The position numbers and the translations under genes are program-made. Positions 11,730-23,439 of a stretch of 64,000 nucleotides of DNA are shown here, piece by piece. The stretch covers positions 279,001 through 343,000 of the forward strand of contig JAOTON010001566.1 in the NCBI GenBank assembly GCA_034440635.1. The letters run 5' to 3'. The notes beneath the pieces are model-generated. The model was not told the DNA's origin. It did no database searches and saw nothing but the letters and a program-made list of their open reading frames with translations. How positions within the stretch are numbered: the stretch's first letter is position 1; each line of letters opens with the position of its first letter. This stretch comes from Lepas anatifera. Its lineage: Eukaryota > Arthropoda > Thecostraca > Lepadidae.

Positions 11730-12177
11730 AAGGAATGTGGCATCTTTATAACAATATTTTAACTGAGATAGCCAAATTTTAAAGCATGCTGGAAAGCCCA
11801 GTACTCAATATATATTTTGTCTTGAAACTCAAAATTTCCGTGGAGAAAAGCTAAAATCCTACCTTAAATGTACCCCAAATCTACCCCAGCCAGGCGGCCA
11901 CCGTTTTCAGCTGTTGGTGTGATGACAGCACTGACGTCACGGTGAGTAATCAGCCAATGGAAGCCCTTAAAGCCTATTGAATATGGTAATAGTTGCCAGA
12001 TCATAACATCATCCACAGGCAGAGGTTTATTTTTCACCCTAGAGGAGCATTTTAAAACTCAAAATATTGACCTCATTGTACATTTTCAGAGAAATCATGG
12101 ACATTTTCATGATTTTCGGCTAAAAATACCCTTAATTACACTAAATTCCTGGATTCGACCAAGGTGCCACATTCCCT
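11730..12177. mobile_element. TTAA-flanked non-autonomous transposon, copy 1
   Basis: This 448-bp element is flanked by TTAA on both sides (11726-11729 and 12178-12181), with inverted ends AAGGAATGTGGCA / TGCCACATTCCCT. A second copy in the same orientation lies at 15524-15960 and aligns along its whole length (shared CTACCCCAGCCAGGCG and CACCCTAGAGGAGCATTTTAAAA). TTAA duplication is typical of piggyBac-type elements. Because the ends read TTAAAGGG...CCCTTTAA, a TA duplication (Tc1/mariner type) cannot be excluded. It contains no transposase. Confidence 0.8.
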
Positions 12178-12618
12178 TTAATGCATATGGATATCAACCT
12201 GCTTAAACTACACTTGGTACAAGTTTCTCGTGTTTCTTTCAATAAGTTTCTCGCCGATCGACCACCATTAATGGAGTTTTAAGATTTGAGCAGCTTCAAT
12301 GCCCCGTTTACTGTCTATGGGTCGTGATGGTCCTCGTCAATGTTGGTAGGCCATGACTTTCAAAAAAGAAAAAGAAAAAAGTAAAACCAAAATTAACATT
12401 TGTTTCTTCTGCATATGTAAAACTGAGGTATGAAAAGCTTACGAAAAGCCTACGCCTATCACGGGGTGCAATTGTACGGTTCATGACCAAAACATGGGTG
12501 ATGGGTGTTTTTTATATCTCCTCTCCTGCTCTTGTTAGCTTGGTTGATTTCTCACACCAGCAATATTCCTTCACCAGCAGCTCCTTCGCCATCTGTTAGG
12601 TGGTTTGGTCTCCAGCCT
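12178..12618. other. Unassigned non-coding DNA
   Basis: I see nothing recognisable here apart from an A-rich stretch near 12361-12382. Confidence 0.5.
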
Positions 12619-12912
12619 TCTCCCTGGTAGTTGGGTTCCCAGCCCTCTCAGTGGTACTTACTGCCTGTTTGAGGCTCTCCTAGTAGTTGGGTTCCCAGCC
12701 TCTCAGTGGTACTTACTGCCTGTTTGAGGTTCTCCTGGTAGTTGGGTTTTCAGCCCTCAGTGGTACTCACTGTCTGTTTGAGGTTCTCCTGGTAGTTGGG
12801 TTTTCAGCCCCTCAGTGGTACTCACTGTCTGTTTGAGGTTATCCCTGGTAGTTGGGTTTTCAGCCCCCTCAGTGGTACTCACTGTCTGTTTGATGTTTGA
12901 GGCTCTTCCTGG
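12619..12912. repeat. Minisatellite, unit about 60 bp, about five copies
   Basis: The phrases CTGGTAGTTGGGTT, CAGCCCCTCAGTGGTACT and ACTGTCTGTTTGAGG recur about every 60 bp. Units vary slightly in length, mostly in the C-run after CAG, so no frame is kept open across the array by design. The minus-strand frame through it (12757-12972) is a by-product. Confidence 0.9.
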
Positions 12913-14297
12913 TCCGACCGGCGCCCGGGCTTCACAGCCGGCGCGTCCCATCACCGTATTCCTGCGGCTCATTTACGCAAATGACTGCTGCATAAAACAT
13001 AGGGGCCGTAACCACAGCAGCAACAGGGGCGACGCCACGCCGTCAGCGCTGGCACAGACCAGACGAATGACCGACAGAGCCTCTGAAAAGACCACACCGA
13101 TAATTGGTTTGTGGGACCTTTCCAGTCTCTTGGCTCACCGCCGGCTGGTAATGAATTCAGCACTGTCGATTCACCGAGGGTAAAGGGGGCGGCCCGGCGG
13201 TTAGGCGGGGGCTCAGGGCCGGCGCCTCAGGTACCGTTAAACGAAAAATATACAGGAGTTATTGGCTATTCATGAGCTGGCATTTGCGTTAGATATCGTC
13301 CGTGAGGAAACCAATGAGGCGCACCCGCCCGGGATCATCCATTTATAAGCAGTCATATTCACTTGGGGCGCTGTGATAATCGGGAGTTGCCGTGAACACG
13401 GGTCCGAAAAGATCGGGATCAAAACTACATAATGCAGCACATTTGCCGCTCGATTTGTCTGATAACACGCCCCCAGAGCGCAGGGTCGGCCACAGGAGTC
13501 AAAAGCACAGAGCACGACAAAGGGACCGGTCCAATACAATGAATCGCTTGGTATGACAACTCATGAATAGAAATCGCTGGCTTGTCATTCCCTTGGGTTT
13601 TCGGTGACTTTTCGGCGGCGAAGGGCGGGAGCGTTTGAATCCAAAGCCGGCTGTTTACCAAGCTCTCGCCAACAATGGGCCATTTTTCAGACAGAACGTG
13701 AGAGAGCATTCATCGCTTATTTGTTGGATCTACTGAGCGAATAGGAGTGAAGTTCAAACCAGCATTTCAACATAAGGTCATGACAATAGATATATGTGGC
13801 TTGGATATTTTTAATACACAGAGCTTAGAGCTCACAAAGGATTCGCAGACGTAAATAGGATGCATCTGTACATTCGGTGGCAACATTCAGTCCGCCTATC
13901 TCTTTCGTACTTCAGCTATCCATTTAAGGAAGAGCAATGTAGATCAAACCACCACACTGTAGAGGTGGACAGTGCAATAATATGAGTAGCATCATATAAA
14001 AATGTGAAAAAGAGCTATCGTCCCATGTTCTTTTTACGCAATTCCACGCTGAATTCTAGCACAATAACCCACTGTTGCGGAATTGATTTGTCTGTGAAAA
14101 AAACAAACTAGATTACGGATGGGGAAGCTTCAGGAAAAATTCGAAAGAAAATGGTGCTAAGGTATGCTGCCTGTTTAAGGTCACGGAGAGGTCCATATAT
14201 GTATAATGTATAGCTCTGGGCCCTCGGCCTGTCAGACTTGCACAATTCGTCGAAAACGTGAAGGCAATGAGCAGCTCGTAAATATATGACTGTTCAT
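12913..14297. other. Unassigned DNA, GC-rich at its left
   Basis: About 12913-13230 is GC- and CpG-rich, and may be an island next to the minisatellite. The remainder has only short frames with no recognisable domain. Confidence 0.45.
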
Positions 14298-14757
14298 TAG
14301 GGTGGAGTGAAAAAATTCAAACTATTTGTATCGTTCCTTAACATTGTTTTTATACTGGGCTAGGCCTTAAGAAACTCAGAAGTGAAAGAATTTTGGAAAT
14401 CGGACAACGGGAACATGAGCAATATCGATCATTTATGCATGGATGTTTAATAATTTTTTTGGCGTTGCAGTCTCCCTTGGAAATCCTTGGTGCTAGCGTA
14501 CGGTGATTTACGGGCTGACTGTTAGAGCAGATCACGTGCGTTTTGAAGCGTGGGAATCACCCTAAACACATGTAAGATGTGAAAATAGATCCCAGCTAGT
14601 GGATAGGTATATTTCAGCTGCAGTGCGGGCTCAAGCCCCTTCCCCGAAATGTCTGAGTGCCTATAGTACATGTATAGTTGGAGGCTCTCCGAGGTAGTGA
14701 CGGGGGCGGCCCGAGCTCCTAGCCCCCCCCCAAAATATGGTCGTGGATCTGCCACTT
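14298..14757. repeat. Composite repeat, copy A (inverted relative to 16151-16565)
   Basis: Beginning at TAGGGTGGAGTGAAAAAAT, about 400 bp recurs in reverse complement at 16151-16565. Shared strings include CTCAGAAGTGAAAGA, GGGAACATGAGCAATATCGA, TTTATGCATGGATGTTT and GGTGCTAGCGTACGGTG. Its right part is a hAT-like insertion (14621-14757). The same insertion, at the same internal site, is present in copy B, so the two parts were joined before duplication. Confidence 0.85.
14621..14757. mobile_element. hAT-like short transposon (137 bp)
   Basis: The ends are CAGTGCGGGCTCAAG and GGATCTGCCACTT. The flanks TTCAGCTG (14613-14620) and TTCTGTTG (14758-14765) match at 6 of 8 positions. The interior (CCCCGAAATGTCTGAGTGCCTATAG) is the family seen at 39985-40143 and 23440-23579. 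Confidence 0.7.
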
Positions 14758-15523
14758 TTCTGTTGTGTATTAGACATGTGCGAGACTCACCGACTCACCG
14801 AATCTCTTTTAAGGCGAGTGCCAATGGCAACTGTAGTTGCCTGTGGCTAAGTTGCCGGAAGCTGGCATGAGTTGCCACGGCATACCACCGGAGCAACGAT
14901 CACCGTACCAGAAGACATGGGAGCTTAAGTTGCCACCGGGTGCTCACAGCTTTGATGTTCAGTGCACACCTTAGCGAAATATTTGCAAATTGGAGGGATG
15001 AGAAAAGTAAAGTTTGGCGCCGAGACAAGTTACCGCTCGCAACACATAAGTCACTACAATATTTTCGCTGGATTGGATTGTGACACACGCAAACACTGGG
15101 AAAAGAAGGGGGAGGCACTATTAGGTGATCTTGCGTCGAGACAGTTTGCAAAACGTACCAGGAGGTCATCGGAAATGCAAATCAACTTACGTGTTTTCTT
15201 TTCTGTACCTACACGGAAGGTGCTACTTGTGTGCCGTCGCTCTAAAAGAAGCGAGAACAGAAGTATTAATTCGACTTCCTAAACATCTGTGTTTAAAACC
15301 GAAAATGCCGAGGAATAGGAGTAGACGACTCAGGCGAGAAGTATGGGACAGAGATCGGATTGGCCCATCGGCCGAGCTTCCCGTTTCAGAGCTTCCAACA
15401 TTGAGGGACGTCTTGCAGAAAGGTCAACTGATGAAAGAGAGATCAGCCGATTGGAGCGAGATAAGTTAACGTGTGTGATTTGCGAGAAAAATGACTCCTG
15501 ATATGTATAGGCACTACAATTAA
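14758..15523. other. DNA between inverted copies, with a weak ORF
   Basis: Apart from the possible coding remnant at 15304-15468 I recognise nothing. It ends in TTAA (15520-15523), the left flank of the next transposon. Confidence 0.45.
15304..15468 (+). pseudogene. Unrecognised ORF fragment, possibly mobile-element derived
   Basis: The frame from the ATG at 15304 gives a basic start (MPRNRSRRLRREVWDRDR) followed by SELPTLRDVLQKGQLMKE and a stop at 15467-15469. In the next frame the sequence continues past that stop as RLERDKLTCVICEKNDS, with a CxxC pair. That would fit a frameshift in a formerly longer protein. I do not recognise the family, and the fragment may be chance. It sits between the two inverted composite repeats, directly left of a TTAA transposon. 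Confidence 0.2.
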
Positions 15524-15960
15524 AGGGAATGTGGTACCTTTGTAGCGTTATTTTAACTAAGATAGCTAAGTTGTAAAGGATGCCGGAAAATCCGGTATTC
15601 AATATATAATTTGTCTTTAAACTCAAAGTTTCCGTGGATAAAAGCTAAAAAGCTACCTGAAATGTACCCCCAAATCTACCCCAGCCAGGCGAACGCAGTT
15701 GTCAGCTGTTGGTGTGACGATAGCACTGACGCTACGGTGAGTAATCAGCCAATTGAAGCCCTTGAAGCCTATTTGATATGGTAGTAGTTGCCATATCATG
15801 AGGTCATCCGGAGGCAGAGGCTCATTTTTCACCCTAGAGGAGCATTTTAAAATAAAAATATTGAGCTCATTATACATATCTGGAGGTTTTCATGACTTTC
15901 GGTAAAAAATGCCCCTAATTACACTAAATTCCTGGATTCGACCAAGGTGACACATTCCCT
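15524..15960. mobile_element. TTAA-flanked non-autonomous transposon, copy 2
   Basis: This 437-bp element is flanked by TTAA (15520-15523 and 15961-15964), with ends AGGGAATGTGGTACCTT and AAGGTGACACATTCCCT. It is collinear with 11730-12177 and differs by scattered substitutions and small indels. Confidence 0.85.
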
Positions 15961-16150
15961 TTAAACTAGTGACCGAGGCGTCGCGTTCCGTGCTAGGGCT
16001 TGAGAGGCGCGACGGGTACATTAAGACGGAGATCAAGTTTCACAAACTGATGCCAACATCTAATACGAAGCATGACATGAACCTATCCATGAAATAAATA
16101 TCGGTCGAGTGATTGCAGTGTCTTGTAATCGTACTGGATTCCCCGACAAT
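15961..16150. other. Short unassigned stretch
   Basis: This stretch between the TTAA element and inverted copy B contains nothing recognisable. Confidence 0.5.
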
Positions 16151-16565
16151 CTGTCACTACCTCGGAAAGCCTCCAGCGATGCATTTACTATAGGCACTCA
16201 GACATTTCGGGGAAGGGATTTGAGCCCCTGCCCCCTCCCCCTTACATCCGCGACTGCAACCGAAATATACCAATCCACTAGTTGGTATCTATATTCTACC
16301 TCCAACATGTGTTTGGGGTGATCCCCACGCTTCAAACCGCACGTGATCTGATCTAACCCACCGTACGCTAGCACCAAAGATTTCCCATGGAGACTGCAGC
16401 GCCGAAAGTTTCTCAAACATCCATGCATAAATACTCGATATTGCTCATGTTCCCGTGGTTCGATTTCCAAAAATCTTTCACTTCTGAGTTTCATAAGGCC
16501 TAGTGCAATAAAAAAACAATGTTAATGAATCATCCAAATAATTTCGATTTTTTCACTCCACCCTA
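16151..16565. repeat. Composite repeat, copy B (inverted relative to 14298-14757)
   Basis: It reads as the reverse complement of copy A, from CACTACCTCGGAAAGCCTCC on the left to TTTTTTCACTCCACCCTA on the right. It includes the left half of the same hAT-like insertion (about 16151-16258), whose far end is truncated here. The two copies face each other across about 1.4 kb and could pair in a transcript. Confidence 0.85.
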
Positions 16566-19500
16566 CTGTCCATAGTAATGGCCTGGTATAAAACTAAACC
16601 CAACTGATGCCATGTTATAAGCTGCATGGATTTAGTTTTATTTACCACGTAGCTGTTGCGCAAGTCACCCTGTCAATGGTCTTAATTCGTGGAAGCATGC
16701 CTCACGTGTACAGCATGAAGATTTAAGAGCCAGTCATCATCTAGTTTCTCATGTTTTAACCGCATCGCGTGCAGAGTGACTTCAGCAAGTTGCTAAGGTA
16801 CTGAACACAGGGCAGATACTGGAGCTATTTTTTCTAGACAAAAACTGGTCAGCCAAATCTTTTACACCATCATGAGTGGTTGCTCTTGCGTACATATCCA
16901 ATAGATGGATGTCATGTATTTGCCAGATATACTGGCCAGAGTTTTTTCCAGCTGGACTGGAAGCCAACGGATAGGACGGAATGCTAACTTTATATCTAGT
17001 AATTGCAACAAGCTGGCTAGTCTGAGAAGTTTGAAATCTTTTCAGACAGTTTTTCATCCTCTTCATCGATATTATTAACATTAGGAAGACTCCAGTCTAG
17101 CGATGCTATAGTTCTAGCTCTTGGAACGTAGCGTTGATGGAGATGACTCAAAATTAGAGTCCACCCTTCAATTTACGACTCTGTACATAGTTCACCGACA
17201 AAGAATGATAAAACAAGTTGAGGATGAGGGAAACACTATCAATTCAGTCATAAATAAAACCTGCATCAACACTGATGAATCCTATACCAACGTCTAAAAA
17301 CAACATTGTTTTCTCCGATTAACCCTGTTAAAGTAACAGAACATACCCTGCCCTTTTAAGTTTGCATTGCATTGCGTACCCGAATTCCGCAGCCATGCCC
17401 GAGGCATCGCAGCACCGGGAGCAGCATCGGTCATAAACCAAAACCAGCGGCGAGCGTGCGGTTTAGGTACGTCACGGAGGCGGCCAAAGGGATTTATCAA
17501 CCAGGCAAGCGAATCCCTCCTGCACTGTGGCTGCTGCCGTGTGTCATGAAAATATGACAGTCCCACATGTCCGTCTACTGTCACCACCTGACTTTCCCAT
17601 ATAATTAGATCGGCTAATGTGTGTAATGTCGCCGAGAACCCGTTCAAGCATAGGTATTTTGATTGTTTACGTCCATAGTCGGCCAGATGGCTTATTGTCA
17701 AAGAGTATTCCCACTAGTTTTTTCCCGTATGTGAAAGGAAGGTGACAGAATAAGTGCCACATCTTTAATGTGTGAGAGCCCTCGACCGCACGTGGGACTA
17801 GGCTCCGAAATTGTTTTACCTCATGAATCAGGTGTGCAGCAGACAGTGCTTTCATTATTAAGATAAATACACTAAGAAACCCGTCAGCGCAATATTCAGA
17901 ACTGTCTCCATGCTGGTTGCAATGTACGATTGGCTGCGCTTTCCCAAACACCTTGGCTTCGTGAGACTTACCTGGCGATTGCGAAACATTTATTCTGTGC
18001 GCCTGAAACTCACCACAGATATGTATAAAGTGGCTGATATTGGCAAGAGATGCGTGATGTATCGGGGATAAGCGACCATGATTACTGGTTTTCAAGGAGA
18101 ATCAACATTCCTCAACCTGAAATAGGCCCTGCCTCCACACTACGCTAAATAGAACAGCGATTTAAGCATGCGGGGTGATCAAATATTATATCAGATGATT
18201 AAAATCTTACAACTTCTCTTCTCACAGTGATTTTAACCCTCGTTTTCATCGCAACGGTATTGAATAGCATGATACTAAATGACTAATAACATAAACATGT
18301 TGCGTAACTACAAAAGCAAATGTTCCGCCATTTTGAGCTTATTATCCAAACAACAAACCGCTCAGCAGCCTCACAAACCTGAAGAAATAAGGATGAAGCT
18401 ACGTCGCCACCATCCTCCCTGCTGACGTCCGCAGCCATCTCCCGATGACAGGCTCGCAGCGGGAGGGGAAGCTGATCGCCTACCATCACAGCGGGAAGTC
18501 GGCTCATTTGTTTGTACACCCAGCGGGGTGCCGAGGCGCCCTCTGGGCCCAGCAGCGGGCGGTCAACACCTCCTCCCACTTCGGCAGCCTTTGAGCCTGA
18601 AGGCAGACCTTGCAGCTGGAAAGGAAACCTGTAGTGTAGTGAGCGGGGCTAAGTTGATGAGTGGATTTACCGTGACACAATGATTATGATTATTTATTTT
18701 AACCATCACTTAATATTATTTCTAGAATCAGACGCAGTTCCCGTGGCTTAGTTGTCATGGTTAAAGACCTAATTCCTCGCCCACTCCTGCCCCACTGATG
18801 TATTTTCCCCTCATTGTCTTGTATAAACATTTCCTTACATGAGCATGCTTAAGTCAAGCAAGGAAGATAAGCTTAGGCCTGATATGGCTTTTCAAGCATG
18901 TTATAATAATATGAAAATTTATATCTTGCAAAGGAGAGTGCTCAAATATGTTGTTTTGCGTCTCCGAGACCGGAGTTTCCGCTCAATCACTAGGTTAGTT
19001 GACGTGAAATTTCCTGACCTAGCCAGGTGTACAACTTTTTTGGGATATTGAACCAAAGGATCAAAATGGCCAAGCCTGTCTTTTCAATATAGTTTGAGAG
19101 CCTGTTCCATCAACCGGAGAATGTTCCCAGAAAATTTGTAGACATGTAGGAAAAACCATAAAACTTAGTATTCTTTCCAGGAATTATGAGCTTAAGATAA
19201 GGACAGATCTAAGATTTTTCGACGAGTTCGAAGTCTTAGAGAGGAGTCAGTGTATACATATCACTTCGGGGTGGGGGGGACGTGAGTGCCCTTTGAAAAT
19301 CCAGACAGTACGCTCGCCAAGCTTATTTGTGATACTTTTTAGGGATTGATCTTTCAAAATCCATACTCAGAAGTAGTGGAGCAGGTTTTACTTGAGGGAC
19401 GCTGCTGTACGGAGGAGGAACACAAGTAACGGGGACCTGCGGCTGAAACTGGAACACGTCAGGAAACTGGACACCTCCGCCTGGAACACCTTCTAAAGCC

Positions 19501-20048
19501 AACTCAAATGCTGTACAGGATCATGCGTGTACTTGTCATTCCGTAGAGGGTGCCTTTGTTGTTTTTCATGGTCGTCCAACACCCACGGGGGCGCATGCAC
19601 GGATCTAAGGAGGAAATACCGCCCTGTTTGACCCCTTTGGTCCGTTCCTGAATTAGACGTATGCACATATATGAATGACCTGATCTAACATGAGCTAGTG
19701 TATAGCCCGCCACATGACTGACGCGTCACCACATACCATTGCTCTTGCTTACCTATGAATGTCATGTACGTAATATAGCTTGGTCCTTCTCACCACCCTG
19801 CTTTAGGAAAGTCTTCTGGATATTCAATGAGTCAAATATTCAATGCATCCCCTACAACTATATTCTCTCAGATTTTTTTCTGATTTGGCGTTGAACACCT
19901 CTAACGCCTGCAGTATTGTCTCGGACCTTCCCACGCGGCGCCTCCTATTTCTCCTCCCGGTCTGGTATCGTACCTGTTGTCGACTTCCAGCCTTAGCACC
20001 GCAGCCGTCAGCCTTCTCATTTGTTTGTTGCGTAATTAGGCGATGGGA
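16566..20048. other. Unassigned non-coding DNA (3.5 kb)
   Basis: No gene is recognised. GC-rich patches lie at about 17380-17520 and 18395-18600, each with short frames on both strands and no domain. The minus-strand frames at 17294-17701, 17667-18095 and 18283-18579 were read and match nothing known to me. Confidence 0.45.
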
Positions 20049-20207
20049 CAGTGGCGGATCCAGGAGGGGGCATGGGGCATGCCCTGCCCTCCCCCCACTC
20101 CCACAGCCGAGCACCAGCGTCCAGCATTGGGCCGCGGTGGTCCTTGAAACCGCCTTCCCTGATCGAGGGGACCTCTCTCCTGATCGGAAGTCCTGAATCC
20201 GCCTATG
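20049..20207. mobile_element. Probable hAT-like short transposon
   Basis: The left end CAGTGGCGGATCCAGG is a perfect match to the common terminus. The right end TCCTGAATCCGCCTATG is close to the alternative CCTGGATCCGCCTATG form. The flanking eight bases match at only about 4 of 8 positions, so the right boundary is uncertain or the insertion is old. Confidence 0.6.
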
Positions 20208-22630
20208 CGCCAGGGAACGCTCAGTCAACAGTCCATGTCGCGGGCGTCGGCAAGTGACGACCGGGGGTTGACAGTAATCGGCTCCAGGCTCAGACTGACT
20301 GGCCAGGCGTGCCGCTGGTGTGTGCTTTTAATAAAAATAGTGAAGATACTGGGGAAAGCTAAATGAAACGCTCCACGTAGCACCCAGAGTGGGCTTCTTC
20401 AACCAGAACAAATTTAATAAGCTTCATTACCCAGAATCCTGCTACATTTAAATAGGCTTTTGATTAGAAATAACAGTGACTGAAATTGGAGGACGTTTCT
20501 CCGTGATGCGCATTGACAACCTTACTGGTATAATCCATAATCCCGATATTCTCTCACATTACTTAACCTTTCCAACTTCCAAGCTTGCGAAGATAACTAT
20601 GTGCATAGGCATCAAAAGCGGGGAGGGACAAGCCCTTCCCTCAGTTGGCGAACTAGAGGGGTCATCCTCCCCCGCCCCCTCGAAAAAATTGACTCTCGAC
20701 TGTTCATCTTAACATTTTCTATCCTTTCTCTAGATGAAGTGAAGAAAATATTCCCAAATATAAACAGACAGAGTGTCTCGAAAGCAGCCTGACAATCATT
20801 ACGAATGTTCTTAGCTTTGCTTTTCATCCCCTCCTCTTCCTCCTATGGTCGCCAGATCAGGTCCATCCCATCCCAGCTCAGTAGGAAAGTCCGTTGCGAC
20901 GTCCCTAATTATGCATTCTGGTGGTTTCGCAGGGCTGGTGGGTGTAAGTCGGACCTCCCTCCGTTTTTATCTTGCGCTAGGCGTTTGCCGATCCATACTT
21001 TCTTCGCATGCCGTTCTTAGGTGACTCACTACAAACCAATGGAACAGTCCAACATAGGAGTCGGAAGGGTAAGACTGACCGCTTGAGTCTTTAGAGAACC
21101 TTCTCCATTGCACTGGGAGCCTTCCAGAAGTGCTGCTGGGAGACTCTACCTCATCTTTATTGCATGGTTTCACACGTTAGGACGTTGGCTCCCATCAACA
21201 CCGCCCAAGTGCAACTAAAATAGTAATCTATGCCACCGGCTGAGGACCATCTTGGCTGGGATGAACCCGAGTCATCTCACCCCCTCTCCGGGGCGAAGAT
21301 GTGGCTCGCTACTGGCAGCAAGTAAAAGGCATTCGCGCATTATCCGCATGGCGCCTTTTTCTGCCGATGCTGCGCCGCAGAATTTCACCTGTGGTTCCAC
21401 TGTGCCGCCAAACACGTTTCGCGAGGGATTAGTTATACTGTACCGCAGAGCACATTCGGGCTATGCTTCCTTTAGCAGTGTAGCTATACTGCACGGCTGA
21501 GCACGGTGGCTGGCCGCGTCTGTACCGCGATGTGTTTGATGCAGGAAGGCAGACCGTGGCTGCAGTGGCTGTGCCTGTACAGGTTGGGCGTTGTCAGCTG
21601 GGGGACGACGCCGGTGGTCGGGTAGCGGCTGCGAATTGCTGCCCGACCAGGGGCACGGCGTCAATGTGACCGAACTTCGGCGGTGATAATTTGAACGGGG
21701 AGCATTCAAAGCACGGCACAATTCAGGGAGGAGATAGGTGAGAGACAGGACAAATTTCCAAACAGGAGGTGTAGGACAGCCCATGGCATCACCTTTAGGT
21801 GGATATCCGTGGGTTTGTGCCGGGGTGGGCCACCGTTTATACGCGGGTTGGGGTGAGTGTGGTTTGCGACATTGGCAGGTCCAGGGGGGGGCGAGGGGGC
21901 ATTTCCCCGGAGGCATGACCATGGGGATAAGATTGCTGCTAAACAGATACCTACCTTGCTCAGCTATAGGTCTTAATATTAAGCCCTTTCGCACTTACGT
22001 TGTAGTATTGACAGGGCGTGATGGTTTTGCGAAATTTATGATAATCTGAGTGGCATTATCAATGCGATGGGGAGAATTCCACACGGAAAATATTGACTTC
22101 GAAACATCTGATTTCATGTTTACTTAAGCTCTTGATGTGATCTCCGTTTTTTTCATTATGAGTTTAATGTTACTATACTTATTACCCTGTACATTATTTA
22201 CATTAAATGTATCGAGGTGCCTTACCAGACAACTAATTCGTATGGAAAATCGCTACTCGCTTGAGGTCTCGGCTACTGACGTCTTTCCGTCGTTGATGCG
22301 ATCATATGCTAAGGGATAGCAGGCAGGGATGGCTAGCAGGGTGCAGCAGGGCCCTCCAAAGTTAGTTGGTAGCAATCTACTGCCATGGCGCACAAATGCG
22401 ACTGCTCCATAGAGCTTACGTGTTAAATTGGTCATTTTCCGACAGCTGCTGTCATCAGCCTATGGCCGTTGGAAAAGATCTAATAAAGCTGTTAGAAAGC
22501 CTGTTCTCTGCTCTTTCCATGTTCTATTTGGCGTTTTTACGTCAGACGCACAGAACTACCTCGAAACATCAATTTTCGATAACTCTGCAAATGTGCGCCA
22601 CAGATTTCTTGGCGCACACCCCATACGCCA
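20208..22630. other. Unassigned non-coding DNA
   Basis: The longest frame (minus strand, 21461-21994, 177 codons, Pro/Gln/Arg-rich) has no recognisable domain and crosses a G-rich patch (21880-21915) that looks like a transposon relic. I do not call it a gene. Confidence 0.45.
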
Positions 22631-22713
22631 GCGTCGGCGTAGCGCAGTGGATAGAGCAATGGTCTAGAGATCAGAAGAGTGTGTGTTCGAGACCTAGTCG
22701 CGGCACACGTTTT
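22631..22713 (+). pseudogene. tRNA-like pseudogene with A box, B box and T-run
   Basis: TAGCGCAGTGGATAGAGC (22640-22657) is a good A box and D arm. TGTTCGAGACC (22684-22694) is a B-box-like T loop, and a run of five T at about 22710 would end Pol III transcription. The anticodon arm forms only four pairs (TGGT/ATCA) around a six-base loop, and neither the acceptor nor the T stem pairs well. It may be a decayed tRNA (Arg-like at the anticodon region) or the head of a SINE. Confidence 0.5.
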
Positions 22714-22815
22714 TAACCGCTAACATTAAGTTTTGCGAATCAATTTAGTCGTTCAGAACTCGTGCAGTTTCTTACAACTATAGTTAGACAGCAAAGATAA
22801 AGTTGTCGCTTTACC

Positions 22816-22985
22816 CAGTGGCGGATCCAGGGGGAGGGACTTAAGCCCCCCAAAATTTACGAGCCTCCAAAGTTAATAGATAGACGAGCGACTAACCGAG
22901 ATACTAGCGGGTGAGGCTCGAGCTGCGAGCCGGTGAGGCTCGAGGTGAGCCCCTCCCCCCAAATGAATTCCTAGATCCGCCACTG
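22816..22985. mobile_element. hAT-like short transposon (170 bp)
   Basis: The ends are CAGTGGCGGATCCAGG and CCTAGATCCGCCACTG, a near-perfect 16-bp inverted repeat. The flanks GCTTTACC (22808-22815) and AATTTACC (22986-22993) match at 6 of 8 positions. The interior contains a repeated GGTGAGGCTCGAG phrase. Confidence 0.85.
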
Positions 22986-23439
22986 AATTTACCCCTATTC
23001 CTGTCAAGGAGAGATTCTGCCCACCCATTACGTTTTTTCCAGGATATCTCCTGAACAGCTTGCGATAAGCATTTGAAACTTTCTGGCTTGTAAAACTGGG
23101 GCAGATTCCATGGAAGTTTTGAGACTAAATCTTGACCAGGGGCGGAGCTATGACCCAATATTTGGGGAGGTTCTTTTCCCAAAATGAGTATTATTGTATA
23201 CGGTTCGTTCTTCCCACAACGAAGCCGTCCGTTACAACATTGAGATATGTCATAATGATACAATATTATGAATAGGATACCAGGAAATAGCTCATTTACA
23301 TTTTCAGCTTGGTTAACAGAAGCAGTTACAGCAACAAAAAATCGGGATTTTTAGTATATTAAAAATTTTACTTTCCAGAGTACAAGATTGCTTACAGGGC
23401 AGCCTCGAAGAATAAAGAAAACTATACGATGTTCCCAGC
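22986..23439. other. Unassigned DNA with a solo transposon-like end
   Basis: CAGGGGCGGAGCTATG at 23137 resembles a left terminus of the hAT-like elements and is followed by TTTGGGGAGG, but no matching right end follows. I see nothing else. Confidence 0.4.

Noticed and set aside
19824..20257. 134-codon minus-strand frame and overlapping plus-strand frames
   Set aside because: Much of each frame is the hAT-like element at 20049-20207; no protein family matches.
21461..21994. 177-codon minus-strand frame, Pro/Gln-rich
   Set aside because: No recognisable domain. It crosses a G-rich transposon-like patch and shows no splice or start signals that favour it.
22631..22713. Functional tRNA gene
   Set aside because: The acceptor and T stems do not pair and the anticodon loop has six bases.
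23137..23180. Complete hAT-like element starting CAGGGGCGGAGC
   Set aside because: No matching right terminus or target duplication follows before the next element.
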